Below, in pieces: positions 34,390-47,100 of a stretch of DNA of 64,000 bases; the first letter of the stretch is position 1, and every line of letters starts with the position of its first letter. The stretch covers positions 258,581,856-258,645,855 of the forward strand of contig NC_133658.1 of NCBI RefSeq assembly GCF_037893015.1. Reading direction: 5' to 3'. The notes beneath the pieces are model-generated. The model was not told where the DNA came from, made no database searches, and worked only from the letters and a program-made list of their open reading frames with translations. This DNA comes from Macrotis lagotis (lineage: Eukaryota; Chordata; Mammalia; Peramelemorphia; Peramelidae). The position numbers and the translations under genes were made by a program.

Positions 34390-34989
34390 GCAGAAAAGTG
34401 GGGAAAGCCAGCAGGAGGGTTTTAGGCACAGTGGGTAAAAGACAACACTGGGTCAGGCTTAAGTCAGAACCTGGATATAAAGCAGGGGGAACCTCTGAAA
34501 AGGCAAGGCCTGGAATGCATATGCAACATACAACAAACCAGGGATCAGACTCCAGCCGAAGGAAAAAAATGCTTGGATCTATACTCCCTATACACTAGGA
34601 GCAGAACTAAAACAATAAAGATGAACAACAAAAAAAAAAAACTAAAAGAGCACTCACTATAGAAAACTACTTTACAGAAAAAGATGACAGCAATTCCATG
34701 TTAAAGAAGCAATTAGTAAAAAAAATCATTCACAGGGGAAGTATCAAAACAGTATATAAATTGGACTCAAATATAAAAGCTCATGGAAGAACTTAAAAAG
34801 AATTTAAAAACCAAGAAGGGAGGAAGAAGAAAAATGGAAAAAAGAAATGAAAGCCATACAGGAAAATTATTAAAAGTTGACCAAAGAAATCAACTCCATT
34901 AAAAGTAAAAATAACCAACTAGAAAAAGGAAACACAAAAGCTAATTGAAGAAAATAAACCCCCCCCCAAATTAGAATTGAACAAATAGA
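34390..34989 (+). mobile_element. L1 LINE fragment: 5' leader end and ORF1 coiled coil
   Basis: From about 34640 it reads as ORF1 coiled-coil sequence ('acacaaaagctaattgaaga', 'ttagaattgaacaaatagaa'), the same subfamily as 9800-10060. The upstream part is leader-like and less certain. It breaks at about 34990, where ORF2 sequence begins without the inter-ORF spacer, so either most of ORF1 was deleted or two L1 copies abut. Confidence 0.6.
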
Positions 34990-36139
34990 ACCTTATAATC
35001 AAATGCAGAAAGGCAGAAATAGTGAATACATCCTTCTTAGATCATAGTGCAATAAAAATCTAATGTAATAATGGACCATGGAAAGATAGACCTAAAACTG
35101 ATTGGAAACTAAATAACCTCATTTAAAGAATGAGTAGAGGGGTGGCTAGGTGGCATAGTGGATGGAGCACCAGCCCTGGAGTCAGGAGTATCTGACTTCA
35201 AATCCGGCCTCAGACACTTAATAATTACCTAACTGTGTGGCCTTGGGTAAGCCACTTAACCCCTTTTGCCTTGCAAAAATACTAAAAAAAAAAAAAAAAC
35301 CCAAAATAAACAAGCAAACAAAAAGAATGAGTAGATCAAACGACAAATTATAGAAGAATTAATGATTTCATCCTAGATAATAACAACAGCAAAAAGGCAA
35401 CATACCAAAACTTAGGGGAATATAGCCAAGGCAGTTGTCGGGGGTATCTTTAAATGCTACATGAACAAATTAGAGAAAGAGGAAATCAATGAACTAAACA
35501 TGCCACTAAAAAACTTAGAGAAAGAACCAATTCAAAGCCTCCCAATTAAATACCAAATTAGAAATTCTAAAGATTAAAGGAGAAATTAATAAAATTGAAA
35601 AGAAGAAACTATTGACCTAATAAATAGAACCAAGAGTTGGTTTTATGAAACAATCAATCAAATTGTTAAACCTCTGGTTAATTTGATTTAAAAAAAAAAG
35701 GAAACCAAATTCCTAGCATCATAAAGGAAAAAGTGAATGCAGCACCAATGAGGAGGAAAGTAAAGTAATATTTCAGAATTCTTTCTCCAACTGTATGCCA
35801 ATAAATTTGATAATCTAAATGAAATGGTTGAATATTTATAAATATATTTTTCCCAGGTTAAATGAAGAGGAAATTAAAAATCTAAATAACTCTATCTCAG
35901 AAAGAGAAATTCAACAAGCCACTATTGAATTCCCTAAGAAAAAATCTCCAGGGTCATATGGATTCACAAATGAATTCTATCAAATATTTAAGCAACAATT
36001 ATTTTCAATTCAATATAAACTCATTGGAAAAATAGGTGAAGATGGAACTCTGCTCAATGTTTTCTATAACACCCATGTGGTGCAGCTGATACCTAACTAG
36101 GAAGGATCAAAACAGAGAACAAAACTTATAGAACTAGAG
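34990..36139 (+). mobile_element. L1 LINE ORF2, upstream half of a copy split by a younger L1
   Basis: It reads from the end of the endonuclease ('gaatacatccttcttagatc' for a TSFLDHSAI-type block) into the reverse transcriptase. The open frame 35819-36100 gives [20 protein letters not shown] and [19 protein letters not shown], matching the L1 block KKSPGPDGFTAEFYQ; the first Pro-Asp has changed. It stops at about 36125-36139 in the block that normally reads [14 protein letters not shown], and resumes at 42666. Stops and frame changes elsewhere show it is dead. A SINE with a 14-bp duplication sits at 35139-35321. Confidence 0.85.
35139..35321 (+). mobile_element. Marsupial CORE-SINE with 14-bp target duplication
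   Basis: 'ggggtggctaggtggcatag' head, 'cttcaaatccggcctcagac' core, A-run and 'ccaaaataaacaagcaaaca' tail. Flanked by aaagaatgagtaga at 35125-35138 and 35322-35335, both perfect. Confidence 0.95.
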
Positions 36140-39100
36140 ATTTCTGGCCAAGATGGTGAAGAGAAGACACACAGTGCTAGTCTCTTGATCTTCCCTCATA
36201 TATAATATGCAACAAATCTCTTAACAGAAATCTGATCTACAAAACCCAGAAAGAGAAACTAGGAGAATAAGATCTACATCAAGATTTGTCTTCTGGGATT
36301 GTGGGTGAGCTGTACACAGAGGGCAGACTCTGCTGGGAGCACAGGACAGTGTCAGAGCCTGAGAGCTCCACTACACTAATCAGTGTGGCAGAATATAGTT
36401 TGGAAACCTAAAAGCAGGGCAAGCTTGATTGACCACAGGGGCAACTAGGGAGCAGAGGCATAGATTGTGGCACTGACAATCTGGAGCTTGCCTGAAAAGC
36501 TGGAAGGTGAGTTCCAGTGCCTGAGAGCTGCAACCATTCCTTCATTTCTACTGAAGCCTCTTCCCAGAATAAACACAATTACAGCCCACCTATGCCCCAG
36601 GCTTAGAACAGCAGACCTCCCTCAGCTGTGAATGGGGGGATCAATTTCCTTGCCCTAGGGCAAAAGCCACCATTGGACAAATATAAAAGTACTCAACAGC
36701 TTCATCCACCCCCTCCAGGTTAGGAAGAAAGCCTCAAATTAAGGTCATAGACACTTCAGAGAAAGCAACCAACACAGCCTACTGGCCAGCCCACTTGGAG
36801 TTACTAAATCCAGTGTGTACAGCCTCTAGGGGATCTCAGCACCAAACATCTGTGAACCAGACCCTTGGCAACATAAGGTTTTAGGAAAATGAAGAAAGAT
36901 TAGACAAAAGGAGGGTCCATAGGGAAATTCCTAGAAAGAAAAGACTCTAAATCAGAGGGATTTAAAACCTCTGAGAATGTAATCTGGTCTCCAGCACAGA
37001 AAGACTTCCTTGAAGAAATCAGAAAGGAGTTTAAAAATCAGTTGGAAAATTTGGGAGAGATAATTAACACCTTGCAACAAGAAAACAAGTGATTGGAAAA
37101 TACAATAGGACAAATGCAAAAAGAAAATAATTCTCTCAAAACCTCAATTGGTCAAATGGAAAACTCTTTCAAAAATAGAATTGACCAATTGGAAAAGGAG
37201 CTGCAAAATGTAAATGAACAAAATTCTTCTCCAAAAAGAAGAATGGAGTTTATGGAAAGTAATGACATCATGAGACAGCAAAAGTCTGTTAAAGAAAACC
37301 AAAAAAATTGATAAAATAGTAGAAAATGTAAAATACCTCATCAGCAAAACCACTGACCTTGAGAACAGAATGGGGAGAGACAACATGAGAATTACAGATC
37401 TTCCTGAAAACAATGAATAAAAAAAAAGCATGAACTTAATATTATAGGATGTGGTGATGGAAAACTGCCCTGATATCATGGAACCAGAGGGCAAAATTGT
37501 TTTTGAAATAACATATTGATCCTCCCAGAAAGAGATCCTAAAATGAAAACACCAAGGAATTTTTTGGTCAATTCCATAATAATCAGATAAAAGAGAAAAT
37601 CCTGCAAGTAGCGAGAAAAGACAATTTATATACCCAGGAACCACAGTAAGGATTAAATAGGAACTGGCTATATCAACATTAAGGCATCAAATGGCCTGGA
37701 AGGAGATATTCTGAAGAGCAAGGGAGCTTGGAATGCAGTTATGAATCCTCTACTCAGCAAAACTGAACGATCTCTTCCAGGGGAAAAGATGAACATTTAA
37801 CAAAATGGAAGACTTCCAACATTCCCTGATGAAAAAAACAGAGATTAAAAGAAAATTTGGATATCAAACAGGAGGATCAAGAGATACATGAAAAGGTAAA
37901 GAAAAAATGCTATCCAATAAGATGAAACTGACTATATACCCTCCTCTTGAGAACTGTAACTCTATTAGAGAGAATATACTTAGTCAGAAGTGATGGACAC
38001 TCATGACTTTTCTGTGACTTAGACAGAATGATTTAAAAACAATACTTCCTTGAAAAAGGGGGCACAGTAAGGAAACTGAAGGATAGAGGAGATTGAAAGG
38101 GTTAAATAAATTACAAAGAAGTATAAAAGACTTATTGTAATAGAGGGGAAGAAGGGAGGAGGTTAGAACCACATGAATCTTCCTCTCATCAGACTTAGCA
38201 TAAAGTTAACTTACACAAACATTCAGTTAAGTTAAGAACTTTCAACTATTAAAAGGGGAAAAGAGGAGGGAGGTGATGGGGAAGGAGAGAAAAAGGGGTA
38301 CTAAGAGAAGGAAGGGAGGGAACAAGGGGGAAAAGGGAAAGGAGAAAGAAAGGGGAGGGTTTTGATATAGGAGGGCAAACACACTGAAGGGGGCAGTATT
38401 CTGGGTAATATGGATGAAGGGGGAAAAGGGGGAAAATATAAACAGAGGGAAGGTAGCATAGGAGGAAATAACAAGTTAATAATTTTCACTTTGAATGTGA
38501 AGGGATGAACTCCCTTAAAACCTAAGGGAATCGGGCGGCTAGGTGGCGTAGTGGATAAATCACCGGCCCTGGAGTCAGGAGTACCTGGGTTCAAATCCAG
38601 TCTCAGACACTTAATAAATACCTAGCTGTGTGGCCTTGGGCAAGCCACTGAACCCCATTTACCTTGTAAAAAAAAACCTAAGGGAATAGCAGAATGGATT
38701 AAAAACCAAAATCCTACAATATGCTGCTTACAAGAAAGTCATTTGAAGAGAAAAGATACAAATAGAGTAAAGGTACAAGGTTGGAGTAAAATATATTTTG
38801 TTTCAGCTGAAGTGAAAAAAGCTGGGGTAGCAATTCTTATCTCAGACAAAGCAGCTACAAAAATAGATAGTGTTAAAAGAGATAAGGAAGAAACTATATC
38901 CTTCTAAAAGTTACAATAGATGATAAAGTAATTTCAATACTGAATATGTCTGCACCCAATTATATAGCATCCAAATTCTTAGAGCAGAAGTTGAAAGAGC
39001 TAGGAAGACATCTACAGCAAAATTCTACTAGTGGGAGACCTCAAACTTCCACCCTCAGATTTAGACAAATCCAAGCATAAAATAAACAAGAAGGAAGTTA

Positions 39101-42100
39101 AGGAAATAAATAGACTGTTTGAAATCTAGATAAGATAGAATAATAGAGGAAACTGATAAGGAGAGAAAGAACTATACTTTTATCCTTTAGTACATGGAAC
39201 TTACACAAAAATTGACCATTTACTTGGGTATAAAAACCTAATGATGAACTGTAGAAAAGGAGAAATAATGAATTCGTCTTTCTCAGATAATAATGCAATA
39301 AAAAAATCATATGGAAAACTGGACCATGGTGATATAGACTCAAAACTAATTGGAAAAATATCCTTTTACAAAATGAGTGGATCAAACAACAAATTATAAA
39401 AAGAATTAATTATTTCATCCTAGATAATGACAATAATAAAACAACATACCAAATGCTATGGGACACAATCAAGACAACTGTCAGAGGATATATTATATCT
39501 TTAAATGTTTGCATGAATAAATTAGAGAAAGAAAAGATCATTGAACTAAATATGCAACTTAAAACTTAGAGAAAGAACAAATTAAAAACCTCCAACTAAA
39601 TATGAAATTGGAAATTCTAAAAATTAAAGGAGAATTAATAAAACTGAAAGCAAGGAAACTATTGCACTAATAAATAAAACCAACAGTTGGTTTTATGAAC
39701 AAACCAATAAAATAGATAAATCTTTTCAATTCAGTCAATTCAGAATTATTTTGCCCAACTCTATGCAAATAAATTTGACAATCTAAGGGAAATGGAGGAA
39801 TAATTATAAAAATATGTTTCCCAGGTTAAGTGAAAAAGAAATAAAAAACATAAACAATATGATCTCAGAAAAATAAATTCAACAAGCCATTATTGAACTC
39901 CCTAAGAAAAAAATTTCTAGGGTCAAATGCATTCACAAATCAATTCTATCAAACATTTAAGGAATAATTTGTCCCAAATCTATATAAATTCTTTGGAAAA
40001 ATAGATGAAAACAGAACTCTGCCTAACTCTTTCTATGAAACCAAATATGGTGCAGATACATAAATCAGGAAGAGTTAAATCAGGAAAAGAAAATTATAGA
40101 TCTATCTCCCTTATGAATATAGATGCCAAAATCTTAAATAAAATCTAAGCAAAACAATTGCTACAAGTTATCACTAGGATAATATATTATGACCAAGTAT
40201 GATTTATTCCTGGGATGCAAGGGTTGTTCAATATTAGGAAAACTGTTAGTATAGTTAGTTATTTCAGTAACAAAACTGTCATAAATCATATGATTGTATC
40301 AATGGATGCTAAAAAAAGCTTTTGACCCTAGAGAGAATAGAAATAAATTATTTGTTCCTTTAAAACATAAGCAGTATCTATCTGAAAACATCAACAAGCA
40401 TTATATGAAAAGGGGATAGGCTTTAGGCATTCCCACTAAGATCAGGGGAGAAACAAGGATTCCCATTATCACCACTACTATTCAATAACTTGTTAGAAAT
40501 GTTAGCCTTAGCAATATGAGAAGAAAAAGAAATGGAAGGAATTAGAATTGGGAAAGAAGAGACAAAACTCTCTCTCTTTGCAGATGACATGATGGTATAC
40601 CAAGAGAATCCAAAAAAACTCATATTAGCAATTATTAGAAATAATTAGTAACTTTAACAAAGTTGCAGGATATAAAATAAACTCTCATAAATCTGTGACA
40701 TTTCTATATATGACTAGCAAGATACAGTAGAAAGAGCTAGAAAGAGAAATCCCATTCAAAGTAACCTCAGACAATATAAAATACCTGGGAATCTATCTGC
40801 AAAGGCAGATTCAAAAATTTTTTGAAAACAATTACAAAACACTTCTCACACAAATAAAATCAGCCTTAGATAATTGGGCAAGCATCAACTGCTCATGGAT
40901 AGGCTGAATTAACATAATGAAAATGACAATTCTACCAAGATTAAATTACCTGTTTAGTACCCTACCAATCAAAATTCCAAAAAAAAATACTTTAAGGAGT
41001 TAGAAAAAAAATTATAAGTAAATTCATATGAGAAATAAAAAGTCAAGAATTTCCAGGGATTCAATGATAAAAAGAGGAAAAGAAGGTGGCTTAGCCTTAC
41101 CAGATCTAAAATTATATTATGAAAACATCAGTCATTGAAACTGTCTGCTATTGGTTAAGAAATATATTGGTAGATCAGTGGAATAGATTGGGTGCAAAAG
41201 CATGTCAATATTATTGTATTCTTCTGTTTGATAAACCTAAAGAGTCCAGGTATTGAGACAGAAAGTCTCTCTCTATAAAAACTGTTGTGAAAATTGGAAG
41301 TTAGTGTGGAAGAAACTTAGATTAGACCAATAGTTCACACCTTTTACCAAGATAAAATCAAAATGTATACACAATTTAGTCATAAAAGACATTATTATAA
41401 ACCAACTTGAAAATGAAGGAGTAGTTTACCTGTCAGATCTATGGAAAGGGAAGTAGTTATGACTAAGAGATAGAGAGCATCATTAAAAAGAAAATAGATA
41501 ATTTTGATTACCTTAAATTATAAAGATTTTTCACAGATAAAACCACTGAAACCAAGATGAAAAGAAATATAATAAATTGGGAAACAACATTTGCAACTAG
41601 TATTTCTTTCAAAGGACTCATTTCTAAAATATACAGAGAACTGAGTCAAATTTTCAAAAAAAGCCATTTTCCAATTGACAAATGGTAAAAGGGTGTACAA
41701 AGGCAACTTGCAGATGAGAAAATCAAAGCAATCCATAGTCATATGAAAAATTGCTCTAAGTTATTACTTGTTATAGAAATGCAAATTAAAGTATCTTTGA
41801 CATACCACCTCACACCTTTCAGACTGGCCAATATGACCAGAAAGGCCAATGATCAATGTTGGAAAGAATGTAGGAAATCTGGGACATTAATACATTGTTG
41901 ATGGAGCTGTGAACTCATCCAGTCTTTCTGGAGAAAAATCTGGAATAATGCCCAAAGGGTAACAAAAAATGTGCATACCCTTTGATCTAGCAATACCACC
42001 ACTACTGGGTCTATTCCCTGAAGAGATGATGAAGAAGGGTAAAAGCATCACAAAATATCCATAGCAATTCTGTTTGTTGTGGCAAAGAACTGGAAATTAA

Positions 42101-42665
42101 GTGAATGTTGTTCAATTGGGGAATAGCTTAACAAACTGTGGTATATGTATAGCATGGAACACTATTGTTCTTTTAAAAACCAGGAGGGATGGGAATTCAG
42201 GGAAGCCTGGAAGGATTTGCATGAATTGATGCTGAGCATGATGAGAAGAACCAGAAAAACACTATACACCCTAACAGCAACATGTGGGTAATGATCAACC
42301 TTAACAGACTTTCTCATTCCTTCACTACAACAACCAGAGGCAATTTTGGACTCCCTGTAATGGAGAATGCCATCTATATCCAGAGAAAGAAATGAAGAGT
42401 TTGAACAAAGACCAAAGCCTATTACCTTCAATTTAGATAAAAAGCCCATTATCTTATTCTGTAATTTTGCAGTCTCTTGTACTTTATTTTTCTTCCTTAT
42501 GGATATGATTTTTCTCATATCACATTTAACTAAGATCAATGTATACCACAGAAATAATGTGAAGACTAACAGACTGCCTTCTGTGGGGGTGGGGTTGGGG
42601 AAGTTAAGTAAGAATGGGGGAAAATTGTAAAACTCAAAATTAATAAAACTCTTTCTAAAGAAAAA
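36140..42665 (+). mobile_element. Full-length L1 LINE (5' end to 3' tail), inactivated, nested in an older L1
   Basis: It opens with ttctggccaagatggtgaag, the same 5' motif as the antisense L1 at 4157. Leader 36140-36990. ORF1 remnant about 37000-37900: coiled coil at 37093-37311 (MENTIGQMQKENNSLKTSIG, KNRIDQLEKELQNVNEQN) and a broken RNA-binding part. Purine-rich spacer 37900-38470. ORF2 about 38480-42250: the endonuclease block near 39020 reads GDLKLPPSDLDKS where GDFN is expected, the reverse transcriptase box near 40565-40590 reads [10 protein letters not shown] (FADD kept), and the C-terminus has the block near 42060-42240. 3' untranslated region to about 42655 with G-rich tract (42580-42620). 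Total about 6.5 kb. Many stops and frame changes in both ORFs. A SINE sits in the first codons of ORF2 (38532-38674). The flanks, ttatagaacta before and atatagactta after, resemble an eroded target duplication. Confidence 0.88.
38532..38674 (+). mobile_element. Marsupial CORE-SINE with 13-bp target duplication
   Basis: 'cgggcggctaggtggcgtag' head, 'tgggttcaaatccagtctca' core, 'gaaccccatttaccttgtaa' tail. Flanked by aacctaagggaat at 38519-38531 and 38675-38687. It interrupts the N-terminal endonuclease of the full-length L1. Confidence 0.95.
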
Positions 42666-44149
42666 AATATAGACTTATCTCCCTAATGAATATAGATGCA
42701 AAAATCTTAAATTAAATCTTAGCAAAGTGATTACAGCTAGTTATCCCTAGGATAGTACACTATGATCAAGCAGGATTTATCCCAAGAATGCAGGTTGGTT
42801 CAATATTAGGGAAACTGTTAGTATAATTAATTATATCAATAACAATACTATCAGAAATCATATGATTATCACAATAGATGCTGAAAAAGCCTTTGACACA
42901 ATATAGCACCCATTTCTTCTAAAAAGACTGGATAGCATAGTAATGAATAGATTGTTCCTTAGAATGATTAGCATTATCTATTTGTAACCATCAAAAGGCA
43001 TTATATACAATGAGCATAAGCTAGAGCCTTTCCCAATAAAACCAGGGGTGAAACAAGGATGTCCATTATCACCACTAGTATTCAATAATGTGGTATAGCT
43101 TCAGCAATCAGAGAAGAAAAATAAATTGAAGGATTTAGAATTGGGAAAGAGGAAAGAAAACTCTCACTCTTTGCAGATGACATGATGGTATACCTAGAGA
43201 ATCCTAAAAAACCATCTACAAATATTAAAACAATTAGAAACTTTAGAAAAGTTTCAGGATATAAAATAAACACTCATAAATCCTCAGCATTTCTATATAT
43301 TACTAGGAAGATATGACAGCAAGTTCTAGAAAGATAAATGCCATTCAAAGTAACTTCAGACAATATAAAATACTTGGGAGTCTACCTGCTAAAGCAGTCT
43401 CAGAAACTCTATGTAAACAACTACAAAACATTTCTCACATAAATAAAATCAGATTTAAATAACTGGGAAAATATCAACTGCTTGTGGATGGGCTGAGCTA
43501 ATATAATGAAAATGATAATTCTACTTAAATTAAACAATTTATTTCATACCCTACCAATCAAAATTCCAAAAAGTTACTTAAATGAGCTAGAAAAAATTTA
43601 TAAGTAAATTCATATGAGAAAGAAAAAGTCAAGAAGTGCCAGGGATTTAATGAAAAAAAAAGTGCAAAAGATGGTGGTTTATCCCAACCAGACATAAAAA
43701 TTGTATTATAAAGCATCAATAATTAAAACTGTCTGGGATGGGCTTAGAAATAGTTTGGTGGATCAGTGGAATAGACTAGATGCAAAAAAGATAGCAGGAA
43801 ATGATTATAGTTACCTGCATTTTGATAAATCCAATGAGTACCATTTCTAGCAGAAAAAAAACTCTCTCTTTGATAAAATCTGTTGGGAAAATTGGAAGTT
43901 AGTATGGCAGAAACTTGGAATAGACTAGCTTCTCACACCCTATACCAAGATAAGATCTAAATGGGTATAGGATTTAGACATAAAAGGCAATATTATAAGC
44001 AAACTATGAGAACAAAGAATAGTTCACATGTCACATCTATGGAAAGGGAAGCAGTTTATGACCAAGGAAGAGATTGAGAATGTCATCAAAAACAAAGTAG
44101 ATAATTTTGATTATATTAAATTAAAAGTCTTATGCACAGACAAGACCAC
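42666..44149 (+). mobile_element. L1 LINE ORF2, downstream half of the copy at 34990-36139
   Basis: It begins 'atagacttatctccctaatg', i.e. the RT block that follows the break at 36139, and continues through a kept catalytic box (43155-43180, [10 protein letters not shown]) and the region after it. It ends in the middle of the ORF2 C-terminal part at about 44149, where ORF1 sequence of another L1 follows. The last readable peptide is TKEEIENVIKNKVDNFDYIK then LKVLCTDKTT. Confidence 0.85.
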
Positions 44150-47100
44150 TGTAAACACTAAAGAATGGAAGGGCCTGGAACATGATATCCTGCATAGCAA
44201 AGGACCTTGGATTACAACTAATAATCAATTATGAAGCAAAACTGAACCTTCTATTTCAAAAGAAAAGTTGAACATTTAGTAAAATAATGACTTTCAGTCT
44301 TTTCTGATGAAAAAAATAGGGTTGAACAGAAAATTTGATTTTCAAATAGGAGATTCAAGAGATACATGAAAAGGTGTATAGGCAAAAAAGTAAAAGATTT
44401 CTATCCAATAAGATTAAACTGGTTACATCCCTATCTAGAAGGAAGATTCTCATAATTCTTCAGAATTGTAACTCTATTTGAAGGGAATATACTTAGGCAG
44501 AAGGCATGGACATTCTTGGTGTATATTTATGACTTTGATGAAATGATTAAAAAAATAAGATCTTCAAAAAAGGTCGGGAGTCTGTAAAAGATGGGAGCAA
44601 GAAAGAGGCAGAATGGGCCAAATTTCATCACACTAAGTGTTGAAAAGTACCTGTAGAAATACAGGGAAAGAAGGGAGGAGGTGTGAACTGTCCGAATCTT
44701 TCTCTCATTGGATTTGACTCAAAGGGAGATTAATATACATACTCAGTTGAATTTAGAAATTAATTTTGCCTTTCAAATATTAGGTGGGTAAAGGGAGGGA
44801 GCAAAGGTAGAAGGAAAGAATGGAAGAAAGGGAAAATGAAAAGGGGGAAGAAAAGGGAGCTGTGGAAAAACAGGGAAACACATTGAGGGAGGTAGTATTG
44901 AGAAGCAATACACTAAGGAGGAGGTATAGGGTGAAAGGAGGGGGAAAATACAGAGAGCATAAAAAATGATAAAGAGTAATTTTAACTGAATGTGAATGGG
45001 ATAAAATGGACACAGCAAAGTAGTTTAAAAACCAGAAAACTACAATATACTGTTTATAAGAAACATATTTGAAGCAGAGAGATACACACAGAGTAAAGGT
45101 AAATGCCTGGCACAGAATATATTTTTCTTCAGTTGAGGCAATAAAAGCATGAGTAGCTATCCTTAACAAGCACAAAGCAATTATAAAAAGAGGTCTCGTT
45201 AAAAGAAATAAGGAAGGTAACTATATCCTTGTAAAAGTAACATAGACAATGAAGTAATTTTAATACTAAACTGCATGCCTCTAGTGGTATTGCATCCAAA
45301 TTTTTGGAGGAAAAACTAAATGGGTTACAGGAAGATAGCAAAACTTTGCTGATGAGGAACCTTAGCCTCCCTGTCTCAAAAATTAGACAAATCTAACCAT
45401 AAAATAAACAAGAAGGAATTAGAATGTTAGAAAACTTAAATATGATAGCCCTCTGAAGAAAACTGAATGTAGATAGAAATGATCATACTTTTTTTGTTTG
45501 TTTGTTTTTCTGGTACATAGCACATACACAAAAATTGAGCATGTATTAGGACATAGAGATGTCATAACCAAATGCAGAAAATTGAATGTAACCTTTTCAG
45601 ACCATGAGGCAACAAAATAACATGCAATAAAGCACCATAAAAAGATGGCTCTAAAACTGATTGAATAAATAATCTAATTTTAAATAACATGTGGATCAAA
45701 CATCAAACTATAGAAAGAATAATTTCATCTAAAACAACAATAGTAGAGGGAGACAATATATCACAACTTATGGTTTATAGCCAAAGCAATTATTAGGGGA
45801 AATATTGTATCTCTACATACTTACTTGAATAAAATAGGAAAAGAGAAAAATCAATGAACTGACCATGCAACTAAAAAAAGTTAGAAAAGGAGTAAGTTAA
45901 AACTCCCTAATTAAATGCCAAATTAGAAATTCTATAAATTAGAGGTGGAAATTAATAAAAATCCAAGCAAGGAAACTATTGAACTAATAAATAAAACCAA
46001 GAGTAGACTTTATGAAAAAAAATTAACAAAAATAGATAAACCTTTGGTTTATTTGATTAAAAAAAAGAATCAAAATTACCACTTTCAAAAAAGAAAAAGA
46101 TTAATTCCCCACCAAGGAAGAGGAAATTAAAGTAGTAATTCAGAAATATTTTGCCAAACTATATGCCAATAAATTTGACTAAGTGAAATGGATGAATATT
46201 TACAAAAATATAAATTGCCCAGGTAAAAAGAAAAGGAAATTAAATACTCAACTCCATATCAAAGAAAGAAATTAAACAAGTCATTAATGAACTACCTAAG
46301 AAAAAAAATCTCTACAACCAGGTGGATTCACTGGTGAATTCTACCAAACCTTCAAGGAATAATTAGTTCCAAATCTATATAATCTATTAGGAAAAAAAAT
46401 AGGTAAAGAAGAAGTTCTGCCAAATTCCTTCTGCGACACCAATATGATGCTGATATCTAAACCAAGAAGCATCAAAACAGAGAAAGAAAATTATAGACCA
46501 ATTTACCTAATGAATATAGATGTATAAATCATAAATAAAATATTACCTAAGTGATTACAGCAAGTTATCAGTAGGTTAATAAAATTTGATGAATAGATTT
46601 ATCCCAGGAATGTAGGATTGGTTCAATATTAGGAAAACTGCCAACATAATTGGACATATAAATAACAAACCTAACAAAAATCATATAATTGTGTCATTAG
46701 ATGGTGAAAAATTAATTGACAAAATGCAGTACTCATTTCTAATAAAAATAGAGAGCATGGCAATAAATGTAATGTTCCTGCAATAAGCAGTTTCTATCTA
46801 AATCTATCAACAAGCATTATATGTAATAGGGATAAGGGAGAAGCATTCCCAATAAGATCAAGGCTGAAAGAAAGATGATCATTATCACCATTATTATTCA
46901 ATATTGTATCAGAAATGTTAGCCTTAGCAATATGAGGATAAAAAGTAATTGAAGGAATTAGAATCAGTAATGAAGAAACAAGACTCTCACTCTTTGCAGG
47001 TAATTGGATGATTTACCTAGAGGATCCTAGAAAATCATCTTTAAAAAGTAATGGAAAAATTAGCAACTTTAGAGGTCACAGGATAAAAACTAAGCCCACC

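Noticed and set aside
37144-37644. 166-codon minus frame, hydrophobic
   Set aside because: It is antisense to L1 ORF1, whose A-rich coding strand gives Phe/Leu-rich shadows.
38301-38594. Minus frame beginning MNPGTPDSRAG, with a similar one at 20437-20252
   Set aside because: Both beginnings are the antisense of the CORE-SINE core, not a protein family.
42162-42630. Frames on both strands (125 and 87 codons)
   Set aside because: They lie over the L1 ORF2 end and 3' untranslated region; neither matches L1 protein in its coding frame.
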